The notes: generated from the letters alone by a model not told the origin. Shown: positions 11,114 through 23,098, numbered from the stretch's first letter. The stretch: DNA of 64,000 bases from Brasenia schreberi (GCA_036023115.1 JAYKKT010000086.1:18088501-18152500), one strand, 5' to 3'. Made by a program: numbers and translations.

Positions 11114-14100
11114 CAACAACAACAACAATAACTAAGCCTTTTCCCATACTAGACGGGGTCGGCTACATGGATTCTTTGTTTCCACAGATCCCTATCGTGT
11201 GCCATGTTAGCACTTAACTACCAATAAGCTAGATCATTCTTTATTGTTTCTTTCCAACACTTTTGTGGTCGTCCTCTACCTCTTTTAATACTTTTCAAAT
11301 TTAGTTTTTCTAACCTTCTTACAGGTTTGTCTTTTGATCTTCTTTCTATATGTCCAAACCATCTTAAACGATGTTCTCTCATTTTATCCTCTATTGGTGT
11401 CACTCCTAATTTGTTTCTAATAACCTCATTATGTATACGGTCTTTTCTTGTATGACCACTCATCCATCTCAACATCTTCATTTCTGTCACAAACATCTTT
11501 TGTACATGTTGATGATTAACTGCCCAACACTCAGAACCATAAAACATGGCAGGCCTAATTGCTGCTCTATAATATTTACCTTTTAACTTTAATGATATCT
11601 TTTTATCACAAAGAATACCTGATGCTCCTCTCCATTTTAACCAACCAGCATTAATTCTATGTGTAACATCTACATCAATTCTTCCATCACTCTGAAAAAT
11701 TGACCCTAGGTATTTAAAACTTTCCTTTTGGAGAATGCAATGTTTGTCAATTTTAATTTCCATGTCCTCTAAAGCAACCAAATGATCAAACTTACATTCC
11801 ATATATTCTGTCTTTGTTCTACTAAGTCGAGGCCTTTGCTTTTTAATGTTTCTCTCCATAGTTCCAATTTTCTATTAACTTTTTCCTTAGACTCCTCCAC
11901 TAATACAATGTCATCTGTAAATAACATACACCAAGGTACATCTTGAATATGTTTTGTTAACTCATCAATCACCATTATAAATAAGTATGGACTTAAAGTT
12001 GATCCTTGATGTAACCCAATATTAACTTCAAAGAAGTCTCTCGTTCCTTCATGAGTCCTCACACATGTTTTTGCACCATCATACATGTCTCTTATAAGGT
12101 TAATATATGTCAATGGATACCTCTTTTTTCCAAAGTTCTCCAAAGAACCTCTCTCGGTACCCTATCATAAGCTTGTTCTAGATCAATAAATATCATGTGA
12201 AGGTCTTTTTTTTTGCTCTAAAATGTTCCATAAGACGTCTCAAAAGGTGAATCGCTTCAATAGTAGATCTGCCTGGCATGAATCCAAATTGGTTCTCTGT
12301 TGTACTTGATACTTGTCTTAACCTACATTCGATAATTCTTTCCCATAATTTCATAGTATGACTCATTAACTTGATACCTCGATAATTCGTACAATTTTGA
12401 ATGTCTCTCTTGTTCTTATATATAGGTATAAGTGTACTTGCTCTCCATTCCTCGGGCATTTTTTGGTTTTTCCATATTTCATTAAATAGTCTTGTGAGCC
12501 AAGTGATTCCTATTTCTCCTAGTATTTTATAAACTTCTATAGGAATATTATCTGGTCCTACCGATTTACTACCCTTCATATGTTTAAGAGTCTCTTTGAC
12601 TTCATTCTTTTGAATACGTCGGTAGAAATTGTGGTTTATATACTTTTCTAACTTAGCTAAATCTCCTAAACTAATACTAACATCTTTATTTTCATTAAAA
12701 AGATTATAAAAATAGTTTTTCCATCTATTTCTTATATCATCATTTGTCACTAGAATTTTTTCATCCTTGTCTTTTATGCATCTAACATAATTAAGATCTT
12801 TAGTTTTCTTATCTCTACTCCTAGCTATCCTAAAAATATCTCTTTCACCCTCTTTTGAGTTGAGTTTTTTATATAAGTCCTCCCAAATCTTAGCTTTTGC
12901 TTCACTAACGGCCTTTTTCGCTTCTTTCTTTGCTTTCTTATAAGCTTCTAAAGTTTCACTAGTTTTCTTGGCATAATGTAATTTGTAACATGCCCTCTTT
13001 GCCTTGATTTTATTTTGTACTACTTCACTCCACCACCAAGCTTCTTTTTGTGTCGGTACACCTCCCTTAGATACCCCTAACACATCTTTCGCCACTTTCC
13101 TAATATGTATAGCCATATTGTTCCACATATCACAGGGTGTGCTAACATAATTCCAAACATCTCCTTGAAGGACTTTTTGTTTAAATATATCTTCTTTCTC
13201 GCTTTTGAGGTTCCACCATTTAGTCTGAATAGCTCGATGCACTCTTTTCTTCTTTGTCCATTTTTTTATTTGTAAATTCATAACTAAAAGTCGATGTTGG
13301 GTGGTTAAGCTTTCTCTTGGAATTACCTTACAATCTTTACAACACGCTCTATCTTTTTTTCTACAAATAAAGTAATCAATTTGTGTTTGTGATAAGCCAC
13401 TCTTATAAGTAATTAAATGTTCATCTCATTTTTTGAAGATTGTATTGACTATAAAGAGATCAAATGCCATAGGAAAATTTAAAGTCTCCCTACCTTCCTC
13501 GTTTATATCCCCAAAACCAAAGTTTTCATGAATCCCTTGATATCCTAATGCCTCTTTACCAACATGTCCATTTAAATCTCCTCCTAAACAAATCATCTCC
13601 CTTTGTGGAATCTTTTGAAACACCTTATCTAACTCTTCCCAAAATACTGTCTTTATACTATCTTCTAGTCCTACTTGGGGTGGGTAAGCACAAACTATAT
13701 TCAAAACTTCTGCTCCTAACACTAATTTCAACGTCATGATTCGGTCACCATATCGTTGTATGTCTACTATACTCTCCTTTAAATCTTTATTTATGATAAT
13801 ACCAACTCCGTTTCAAGCCTTTTCTTTACCTGAGTACCATAATTTAAAACCTATATCCTCTATCTCCTTTGCTTTTTCTCCAACCCATTTTCTCTCTTGT
13901 AAACATAGAATATGAATCTTTCTCTGAATCATAGTATCTACCACCTCAATTAGCTTATCGGATAATGTTCCGATATTCCAAGAACCAATACGAATCTTAT
14001 TATCTAGGACCAGCTTCCTTACCCCTCGCATCCGTCCATGATAAAAATGCGGAGACCCTCTCTGAAAAATTTTCACTACATTCGGGCGACAATGTAGCGG

Positions 14101-14388
14101 GACTAGCTTCTTACCCACACCCGTCCATGATGTGGGAACCCTCTCTGCAATTGATTCACTACATTCGGGCGAAAATGTAGTGGCCTTTGCTTACTTCTTA
14201 CTGCATTCGGACTATGCAGTATGTCGCTAGGCGGGGACGCCCCAAAGCAATGCTCATAATTTTTGTAATCCATGTTATAAAAATCCGACGAAGTTTTACG
14301 CTGGCTGTTGGAAGCCTAACACAACCCTCCTGCTTTATCCGGGCTTGGAACCGGCAATGCAAGGGTGATCCCTTACATGGGCGGAGTT
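11114..14388 (-). mobile_element. RTE-type LINE, full length (copy 1)
   Basis: A 3275-bp non-LTR retrotransposon on the minus strand, bounded by a perfect 18-bp target-site duplication. Its 3' end (low coordinates) is a (CAA/TTG)n tail rather than poly(A), usual for the RTE clade. The 5' UTR (about 14100-14388) carries a duplicated block of about 75 bp containing an ACTACATT...AATGTAGT inverted motif. One ORF follows, encoding an apurinic-type endonuclease and a reverse transcriptase. The long identical target duplication indicates a comparatively recent insertion. The ORF carries several lesions, so this copy is not autonomous. Confidence 0.93.
11218..14118 (-). pseudogene. RTE LINE ORF (endonuclease + reverse transcriptase), broken
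   Basis: Reading from high to low coordinates: the endonuclease begins with the RIGSWNIGTLS motif and continues with LCLQERKWVG and GGDLNGHVG (about 14118-13430). A Lys/Arg-rich linker follows (KRVHRAIQTKWWNLK; about 13240). The reverse transcriptase comes next, with the [11 protein letters not shown] block at about 12270 and the catalytic box at about 11920. The C-terminal part holds HRLRWFGHIERRSK and KRGRGRPQKCWKE (about 11380-11250). Lesions relative to the copy at 57061-60191: a stop near 13812, a stop near 13424, frameshifts near 12190 and 11860-11770, and the catalytic F-A-D-D reads F-T-D-D. The gene would have performed target-primed reverse transcription; it is inactive here. Confidence 0.9.
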
Positions 14389-14406
14389 CTTTTTAATCTC
14401 GAGGTA
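14389..14406 (+). repeat. LINE target-site duplication, right copy (18 bp)
   Basis: Identical to 11096-11113; marks the 5' junction of the LINE. Confidence 0.93.
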
Positions 14407-15485
14407 TTTATAAAATAAATTTTCTTATTAAAAAATAAAAAAGTTTTGTATCCCTTTCTCTCTCACTCTCTAACCTTGAGGTACTTATAAAATATGATAG
14501 GGAATGAAAATTTTTAAATTTGAAATGATGAAAAGACCTTCAAACTCATTGATCTAGATAGTTTCAACTTCATCTAATAATTGAGGGTTTTGACTGATGA
14601 GGGATTAAGAAATTTGTTTCGAGTAAAGTGGACTTCATATTCGAGTAGGATGTGCATTAAAAATATTTAAAAGTTTTTAAAATTTCAATATCAAAATACA
14701 AATGATTTAAGATTTGGGTGGGGTGATCGCCTCATCCCACCACAATGTGGATCCGCTGCTGTCTCCAAGGGTGAGAAGAAAGAGCTTTTGGTGTCAGCAA
14801 ACCTACCATTTTACTTAGATTTTAGACCTTTTTGTGGTTCATGGGTTCCGATTCGTGAACTAAACGGCCTCCGGTTATAGGGCTCTATTTCAAGTGCCAC
14901 TAATAGGTCATTATGTTGGGTAAGGCAAACTGATTTGGGCCAAGTGATCCGGTTTCAGTCATTGTTTAGGGTCTTCTTAAGAGAGGTGTGGTGTGGGATC
15001 TCAATAGGGACATTCTCAGCTTGAATGAGATATATTCGATCTTCGGCTGACCGAACATGAACCGGTTCTTGGTGGATCGAGGATTGGGCCAGTTCTTGAA
15101 AACTCAGACTTATAAGGAACCGGCTTGGTCCTGGTTTGGTTCTGGTTCTCTATTAAACTGACTTTTGACCTGGGTTCATCATGTTTTTCTGAGCAATTCA
15201 AGAGTCAGTTTAATTTAAGCCATTCCGATTTTGAAAAGCGCTTCCTGAACACGAACTATAGAAATTAGAAAGATAGTTTGTACAATGCACACGCGCACAT
15301 ATATAGTGATCTATTATGTTTGTTATTGATATTCATGTCCAACCATTGCTCTTCACAGATACAAGCATAATAACATTGTCCTTCATCTGCTCTTAAAAAC
15401 TCATAAAAAAAATTTAAATTATACTCATGCAATGAATATGCATAAGTGGGTACATGAAAGATCGACATGATCTTATGCTCCTATA
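14407..15485. other. Intergenic with GGTTC-rich low-complexity segment
   Basis: No gene seen. From about 14830 to 15180 the DNA is dense in GGTTC, GAACC and CCGG words; the minus-strand 61-codon frame there (15016-15201) is a by-product of that repetition. The remainder is AT-rich and unremarkable. Confidence 0.45.
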
Positions 15486-15726
15486 TATATATACACAGAT
15501 AGAAGAGAGAGAAAATTTACTCCATGTGCATATCTATCCTTAAACAATCTTAAAGATCTCAACCATTGCATCTATGAGATTAAAGATTGAAACTCAAATT
15601 TAAAGCAAAAAGTACCTTAATGCTTTTTTGTAGGTGAATTAAATGATGCACCCACACTATTTGCTTTAAAGATCTCAACTTTAAAAAGATTAGAATGTGG
15701 ATGAGTGTATGCATGGACTATGCTCT

Positions 15727-15728
<2 letters not shown>

Positions 15729-15800
<72 letters not shown>
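15729..15800. repeat. (TC)n-(TA)n compound microsatellite
   Basis: CT run of about 38 bp followed by TA run of about 34 bp, at the junction of an inverted-repeat unit and a spacer unit. Confidence 0.95.
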
Positions 15801-15805
<5 letters not shown>

Positions 15806-16166
15806 TTCTCATTAAGAATTACAAGATGAAACGGGGAAGTGTCCAACTTTTTATTAACATTGTTTTTTCCTTTCCTCTTACCCATAAGCAAAACAAAGGC
15901 TCATTATATATATATATATATAGAGAGAGAAATAAGTCCATGCACACCGTCATTCATGCTCAAACAATTTCAAAGATCTAAACCGTTGGATCCATAAGAT
16001 CGGTGGTTGAAATTAAAATCTCAAGAAAAAGTGTATCTTGATACTTTTTGCATGTGAATTAAATGTACCTAGTACTATTTGCTTTAAAGATCTCAACAAT
16101 TGATTGTAATGGTTGAAATTTTTTTAAAATTAGAGTATGTATTAGTGTATGCATGTATTATGCTCC

Positions 16167-16197
<31 letters not shown>

Positions 16198-17367
16198 AGA
16201 TTCTCGTTAAGAATTACAAACTCTAGGGAACTAAAAAAGTGTCCAGCTTTTTCTTAAAATAAAAGGGGCGATAGTAAATCCCTTTTTCCTTTCCTCTTAG
16301 CCATAGGCAAAACAAAGCCTCATTATATCTTCATCTTCGTACTTTTTGTAGGTGCATTAAATGCATCATATACTATTTGCTTTTGTACTTTAAATACCTC
16401 AACAAATGATTTAAAAGGTCAAAGATTTTTAAGAAGATGAGAGCATTAATAAGCCTACGCATGAACTATGAATTAGTTTGCACATCATATATATGAGATT
16501 CAGATTAAGTATTACAAGCTGAAGGAAAATACTCAGATTTTTATTACAATAAAATAGGTGGTCCTAAATCTCTTTTTCCTTCCTTTCTATCTATAAGAAA
16601 AACAAAGCCTCATTATTATATATAAAGAGAGAGAGAGAAAGAAAGAAAGAGCATAGTCCTTATGCACACCATATCCATTACTAATATCTCAACAACAATT
16701 TGTACCTAATGTACATGATGTATTAAATGTAAAGCATAAAAAGTAAAATGTTGCTTATCACTTTTTAAATTCAAATTGATCAAGCAACAAATGATTAGAG
16801 ATGTTTAAGTGGATTTGAGCATAGATGAGTATGCGAATAAGTATATATATACATAGAAAAAGTAGTAGTTATGCACAACTAGTCATACTCAAATATACTT
16901 AAATATTTCTACAATTCAATTGACTTGATCAAGGATTGAGATTTGAATTTAGAAAGTAAAAAGTATCATCTTATTTTTCATACTTTACAATTAATGCGTT
17001 GTGATGTGTTGAGATACTTTTATTTTATCACCTCAAAGATTAAACAGTTAAGATGATAAAATAGATTTATGGGTAAATGGGTGTATGCATGGACTAGACT
17101 CTTTCTCTCTATATATAGAGAGAGGAAAAGATAGCGAAAAAGCATAGTTGATGCATACACTAATCAATACTAAAATCCCTTTAAAGAATGGTTGAGATCT
17201 TTAAAGTAAAAAACAAAATAGTACTAAAGTAATTTAATATACTACAAGAAATATCATTGTACTTTTTGAATTTTGAAATTTAAATCTCAACTATTGATAT
17301 GATCAATATTGAGATCATTTAATTATGTTTAAGCATAAATAAGATGTGCACATTTATCATGTTCTCT

Positions 17368-17370
<3 letters not shown>

Positions 17371-17428
<58 letters not shown>
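17371..17428. repeat. (TA)n microsatellite
   Basis: About 56 bp of pure TA dinucleotides, between the last inverted-repeat unit and the last spacer unit of the array. Confidence 0.95.
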
Positions 17429-17430
<2 letters not shown>

Positions 17431-17860
17431 ATTCTTAATAAGAACTACTGGCTGAAGGGAATGGAAAAAGTGCCCAGGTTTTTATTAAAATAAAACAGGT
17501 TGGCCTAAATCTCGTTTTTCCTTTCCTCCAAACCATAACCATAAGAAAGCCTCCTAGTCGAAGAGAGAACCAAACTTCATTTCCTCTTGATTTTAATTAT
17601 GCTTAGTAATACAGTTCAAGTCAAAGCTAATCCCTTTTTGTACGGGAAAGGACTCATGATAATGATGATTATGCTGATTAATTATATTCTTATTTTAGTA
17701 AAACTTTTCCCGTTGGCCATGTTATCTTGTATCCTCATGAATAGACGGTTAGCTTTTTAAGTATGTGCCATGTTAAAGACATTGAACATGGAAACTATTC
17801 GTTCTAAGGAATATCTAAAAGTAAAGTGACACATGCCATATGTAAAAATAACTATAACTA

Positions 17861-17865
<5 letters not shown>

Positions 17866-17896
<31 letters not shown>
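17866..17896. repeat. (TA)n microsatellite, short
   Basis: About 30 bp of TA dinucleotides in otherwise unremarkable intergenic DNA (17560-18070), where I see no gene. Confidence 0.93.
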
Positions 17897-17897
<1 letters not shown>

Positions 17898-18073
17898 CTA
17901 TTGGATCATGTCTACTATTCATGCACGACGATGGCTTTTTGAGAGCATGCGTGAAAACATTGTTCTTTGTTCTTTTTTAAAAATCCTTAATTTTTCCTTA
18001 AATTACACTCATGTCATTCCAAAACAATGACTTGACATGAATTAGCATCTCAAAAGTAGGCATGATGGGGTTT

Positions 18074-18078
<5 letters not shown>

Positions 18079-18166
<88 letters not shown>
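18079..18166. repeat. (TA)n-(GA)n compound microsatellite with partial MITE-like unit
   Basis: About 45 bp of TA followed by about 43 bp of GA. The next 180 bp (to about 18345) share AGATTTCAATCAT and CTTTTTACATTTTAAATTT words with the inverted-repeat units of the 15.5-17.4 kb array, so this may be a seventh, partial unit. A G-rich run follows at about 18351-18363. Confidence 0.85.
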
Positions 18167-18168
<2 letters not shown>

Positions 18169-18369
18169 AGTATATGCTAAGACACTTAAGTACTAACAAA
18201 TCCAAAATATCTTAATCGTTTATATTTATGATTGAAATTTAAATTTAAAAAGCAAAAAAGTGCTAAGTGAAGTACATTTGTAAAAAGTATACATGTACTT
18301 TTTACATTTTAAATTTAGATTTCAATCATCCATCGTATATGTATATATATGTGGGGGTGGGGGTGTATG

Positions 18370-21070
18370 CATGCACACACATGCATGTGTTTATAGTTCA
18401 TGCATGTGGTTATATTTATCATGTATATCAATGAATGCAATATTCGTATTCATAACCTTAATAAGTTTGTCCAACACATAATGTTTGGGGAACATTATCC
18501 TCTTTTGGAAGATGAGATAGTGTATAAGCTTAAACAAAAAAAATTTAATTGTGTAGAGAAACTTTTAAAATAATATCAACTTAGTGAGACAATGAATAAA
18601 TATATGAAATATATGAATGCAAGTCCAATAAGTTAGTCGACAGTGGCTTAAGTTGCATGTTTTATTCGTTTATTTCAAGAGTTAGGCAAACAATGAAAAT
18701 GTTGTACTCTTCTGTATGCTTTTATGGATCAAACAAAAGTTGGAGTTGACATATATCTTCAAAGAAGCATGATATTTAATAGGCTCCTGAATACCGAAAT
18801 ACTTTATAAAACCAAGTATTGGATAGTCAGCTGTCGGTAGGTAAAAAAAAATATAAGTAATGAAAATGGAGATATTGAGATAGATGTATGATCATGGAAG
18901 AAAGTTTTAGATGTATGACAACACCTTTTGTGATTCTGTAGGTCGAGCTCAAGTTTAGTCACAGATTGGGGTCAGAGCCTGACCTGGAGTACTAGACTTT
19001 TTGAGTTAAAGTTTGTGTAGAAAATAATGCATTATAGATTTTTTTAAGTAGTTTAGACACCTGAAGAGGTGACCCAGTACTACAAAAATATATTTGAATT
19101 GGGAAGTAGGATTGGAGGTAAAACTCAAGTGTATTGAATGAAACATAAAACACGTTCCTACTCTTTTCCTGGAAATTAAGAAAAAAACAATTTTGGAAAA
19201 ATGATATATTTCCTCTTTCTCTCGTTTGAGGTCATTGTAAATTTTGTATATCTGTGTGTGTGTGAGAGAGAGAGAGAGAGTTCAAAGGGAAGTGGTGGAC
19301 TCCACTGGATCAGCATAGTTGAGAGAGTATGGGCAATGGACCACAGAGGGAGAAAAAAGTGGAAGGGAAAGGTGTTGGCTGCAGCAATCCTCCAATGAGT
19401 CCACTGGCATCTCTTCTTCCTCTCTGTTTCCTTCTTCGAGTTGGTCTCAAGTCCACTACAATTTTACATACACATATACATAGATACATACACAAATATG
19501 TATATATATTATATACTGAGAGAGAGAATTTTCTGAAGCTGCACCTAAGCCTAGGTCATTGCCAATGAGCTTGAGCTCCAAACATTAAAGGATCTGACTT
19601 AATTGGTCATTTGCGAATGTCTAACCCGACGTTAGAGATGGTATATTACAATATTTTTATATCCTTTGGCCTTGAAATTAGTTGAAAGCGTTTGTTGTTT
19701 GGAACCACAGTCAAAACTTTAAGCATATGACAGCATCAAATTGTAGTATCATTAGGAGAGAGGAAGACAGATTTGGCAAAAACATTCTTTTTAAGTCTTG
19801 CCATCAAGAATGGTGACTCAATTCAGGTAGCACTTGCGAAAACTTGATGTGATATAGACCATGTCAAAGACTCATTCTCCAAGGAGGATGAGTAAAACTT
19901 TAAGCGATGAAAGTGAGTTCTCGAGAATCCGATTGAGCATATCATGATTGTCATTGATATCACACTTTTAAGCAAGAACAATGATAGAATGAGCTAGGCA
20001 AGGCATAGCAATACCGCATTGAAGGGAATATCGGTTAGTTAAGTTACATTTACTCATAGAAAAAACAAGAAAGTACCATACTATAAATAAAAGGAATTAC
20101 AACGTAATTGATTCAATCATTTGCTTGAACATTACAATTGTTATTTACTGACCTCCCTTGAGATGGTAATAATTGAACCCATCCTTCGTATGCATGATTG
20201 CCAATAACTTCCCACTCACCTTGTTGATGCTACCTTTATACTGAAATGCTAAGTAGAGCTTGTTAATTATCACCACCATTACTTTGTGCATCGAGGCTCA
20301 TCTTCATCGTGAGCTCAAACTTACGTTTTACTTTCGCGATCTTTGGACATTTGCCAACCCTCCCGATTTTTCGTCATCAACACTAAGACAGAACTTGAAT
20401 CAGGATTAAGGTATCAACTGGCGCATGCATCACTAGATATTGTTGAAACTAGAATGACAATGCTCACTCGAGTGACTCGGCTAAGCTGACTCTGATCCCC
20501 AACCAATCTTCCAAAACCAAATATAAATTGAGAATCGCATCATTCTGGTTAAGGCAATAATACTCCGAAGAGAGGTCAAGAGTTCAACATCTAATTCGAC
20601 ATAGCAGCCATTTTTCTTTCTTCAACCTTAAACTTATGTCATGACGATCGATCGTTTTGACGCATCTCAAAGTGTTAGACCAAATCCACATTTGGGCATG
20701 AGGAAAAGACTGTGATACAAAGTCATTACTCTGCTTCTGATCTCTTAAAGGAGCCTTCCAGGTTTAGTCTTACTTCAGATGCTATCAAAACCAAGTAGTT
20801 GAACCACAACTAGTACAACTACTTATATGACTTTTTCCAAAAAACGACACACTTTAGTTTTGCTAAACAAAGGAAATTAAATTTAAGGTTAATGTTTTGT
20901 AGAATATCTATTTTAAAAATAATAGTTGTTGCATCAATCTATAATTATCTTAAGCTGGGTTGTGCTATCGGGTACACGTCTTATCGGGTACCCGCAGGTC
21001 GGGTGAAATTGCCAAGCCTATATGCAAGTGCTATCATGGAGTTGTTCGTATCATTGAGAGATTGATTAAC
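18370..21070. other. Long intergenic stretch, no gene recognised
   Basis: Only short frames without motifs. A GT/GA run lies at about 19253-19280 and TA/CA-rich DNA at about 19465-19515. The segment 19740-20770 is less AT-rich than its surroundings and could be an old decayed coding or transposon sequence, but I could not align either strand to any family from memory. Confidence 0.4.
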
Positions 21071-21076
21071 ACATTG

Positions 21077-21081
21077 ACTTG

Positions 21082-21124
<43 letters not shown>

Positions 21125-21149
21125 GCGTGTTCGATCCACGCTCACCGCT
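21077..21149 (+). tRNA. tRNA-Phe (GAA), probable pseudogene
   Basis: From the second base of the D-arm region onward this is a nuclear plant tRNA-Phe: TAGCTCAGTTGGGAGAGCG, anticodon stem-loop with GAA (CAGACTGAAGATCTG), variable loop, TTCGATC T-loop and 3' acceptor strand TCACCGC. The 5' acceptor strand, however, reads ACTTGGA where GCGGGGA is expected, so positions 1, 3 and 4 cannot pair with the 3' strand. No intron is present. Both internal pol III boxes are intact, so transcription is possible, but a correctly folded acceptor stem is not. I call it a 5'-damaged tRNA gene or tRNA-derived relic. Confidence 0.75.
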
Positions 21150-21299
21150 AGCACTCATTATAAGTTTATCACTCTTTTCTGGTTTGAACCATCGAAACAG
21201 TTGAAAGCTTATCAATAAAACCAAAGAATCTTCATTCGACCTGTAAAACGACAGAGTAAATGAATACCACCGGAATGCTACATGTGAAGCTGTCTAGAA

Positions 21300-22107
21300 A
21301 TGTGAGCCAAATTGCTTGGAAGAAGGATTGGATTCAAGGCATTGGAATCCAAACTTCAAAGCTTACCGGTTAAAAAAGGTCAAGTTACAGTAGCAGACCT
21401 AAGCAACAACTTCTATGTTGTTAAGTTCACAAGACCGATCACTCACGGGGCAAATTTGGAGGAGTATGTGTTGCGATTCATCAAAACCTCTTATGCCGTC
21501 ATATATGTTAGATGATTGCCAACTATGTGTCGAATATGAGAGAATTTCAATCATAGATCCTTCCTTTTCGAATACGTTTACAAAAGAATACCAAAAAGTA
21601 CGTCTGACCACCACTCTATTAAGGGAAGGAGTGCAGTCTTTGTCAACCTTCAAGGATAGACCCTTCCGCTTTGAAGCAGCATGGCTCAAGCACCCGGCCT
21701 TTCTCAACTTTATCGAGAACTGGAAGAATATAATGGAGCCAAATACAAGCCTAGCAGAATCTATGGTGGCTTTGAGGACGTGGAACGAACAGACGGGTAA
21801 TGTAAACCTTTGGAAAAAACTGTGTCCTAGCACGAATTGCCGGAATCCGAGAGGCAGTTGCAGTCAGACAAGGAAGGTGGCATCGTTTCATCGCGTTGGA
21901 GAAAAAACTCAGGAAGAGCTGGATGCAATTTCTCTGCTCCAGTATTATTGCCGTTGTCTAACGAATTTACATGAATCAGAAGTTCTAATACCAAATTACT
22001 TCGAGAATAAAAGGGATAAAGAGGTGGATAAGGAAATGTGTATCAACTCACCATCCACGAGTTATAACGTTCTCGATAAACTGCAACAGATGTTCTCAGG
22101 ATTTTAG
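21300..22107 (+). pseudogene. L1-type LINE remnant, ORF1 fused to endonuclease tail
   Basis: The first part (about 21312-21515) encodes MLGRRIGFKALESKLQSL and a DLSNNFYVVKFT block, the DUF4283 domain of plant L1 ORF1 (gag-like). The second part (21540-22107) encodes the end of the L1 endonuclease and its linker to reverse transcriptase: RPFRFEAAWLKHPAFLNFI, a short LRTWN block, then in a shifted frame LARIAGIREAV, and back in frame EKKTQEELDAIS-like sequence. Everything between gag and the end of the endonuclease, and the whole reverse transcriptase, is missing. No poly(A) tail or target duplication found. It is a non-functional, internally deleted copy. Confidence 0.75.
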
Positions 22108-22109
22108 AA

Positions 22110-23090
22110 GAAAATACGGACGTCAATTGGCATGAGACGTTGACAAGTGAATGAACAGAAAACTTAACGAGGTCATCTAATATGAAGCATCTCTGCATCA
22201 TGAAGAAACTACAACAACATAACAACCATCCATCATGGTATTTCTCGAGATGGACATAAATTTTAATATAATATGCATCCTTCATGCATATGCTACACAA
22301 GAGATGGCCTCAAATCATAGTTTATTTACAACAGAAAAAGGATCACATCCTAGCCAGTGCATCCATCTTCGACCTCCCCAAATTGAAGCCATTCGGAGGC
22401 ACTCAGTCGGATGGCTAAGATTTAACATAGGATGTGGCATCTACAGGTACACATTTTCAGAACAAAAAGATGTAGAGAAACATCATGAATATATCATATT
22501 CAAAACTTTCAGAAAGAAATTTTTTTTAGCAGTTTCTACTAAATAATATTACAATATTGGTGACCCTAGTGAACTTGAAACTAGGAAATAAAAAATTCAA
22601 GCAGTTGTATGACTATAGGAGGGATCTTCATCTTAGAGTCCCAAACAAAAGGTATAGATTTAGATTGATCAAATTATTGCAGAAGTCGTACTCAACTTCA
22701 TAATCATGCAAATGAAGCTCAACCTTATGGTTGGTGTGATAGTGATGCTTCGTATCTGCCGATTCACCGAACTCGAAATGCTAACTTTCTTACACAAGCC
22801 CAAAGCCAGCATGATTGCCTACATTCCTGATGAATAATGAAAGAAGCTACCATCCTAGGCTGTATGCATGCTTGTGTCTTGGTCTTGCAGAATCTTGCAC
22901 TCCACCAAACACATCCTTTTCATAACCAATAGTAACATGACTGACAAGCAAAAAACTCATGAAAGTATTTGATAGACAAATAAAAATTTAGATGGTGTAA
23001 CATAAGACCACAAGATATATTCACCAATTGTGTGCATTTGAAAACCTATGAACATGAAAGCCTTTATAACTGATTGCATGCATTTGAACT
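22110..23090. other. Intergenic, nothing recognised
   Basis: Scattered short frames (for example 22235-22546 plus) without motif. No repeat or RNA gene identified. Confidence 0.45.
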
Positions 23091-23098
23091 TATTGCCT

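Larger units (their letters stand above)
15490..17560. repeat. Array of inverted-repeat MITE-like units alternating with a spacer unit
   Basis: Two sequences alternate. The first (about 240-280 bp) has inverted ends: GA-rich DNA then AGCATAGTCCATGCACAC-like at the left, and GTGTATGCATGGACTATGCT-like then CT-rich DNA at the right, with ATCTCAACCATTG and CTTTTTGTAGGTGAATTAAAT words inside. Copies: about 15490-15735, 15903-16185, 16330-16480 (partial), 16619-16855, 16855-17118 and 17112-17380, increasingly diverged. The second (about 110-130 bp) starts AGATTCTCATTAAGAATTAC and ends GCAAAACAAAGCCTCATTA; copies at about 15801-15905, 16196-16325, 16490-16620 and 17427-17555. (TA)n or (GA)n tracts sit at the joints. 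It carries no coding sequence. Most likely a MITE in a TA microsatellite was duplicated together with its flank. Confidence 0.75.

Noticed and set aside
15016..15201. Minus-strand frame with repeated Pro/Arg/Thr words
   Set aside because: Translation of GGTTC-type low-complexity DNA seen at several places in the window.
15697..15981. 94-codon frame across the TC/TA microsatellite
   Set aside because: Ser-Leu and Ile-Tyr repeats from dinucleotide DNA; lies inside a non-coding inverted-repeat array.
15490..17560. CRISPR-like alternation of repeats and spacers
   Set aside because: Units are hundreds of bases long, diverged, and both alternating sequences are repeated; this is a plant nuclear sequence with microsatellite joints.
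20960..21060. GGGTACCCGCAGGTCGGGT-like motif as part of a second tRNA
   Set aside because: No cloverleaf can be drawn and neither pol III box is present.
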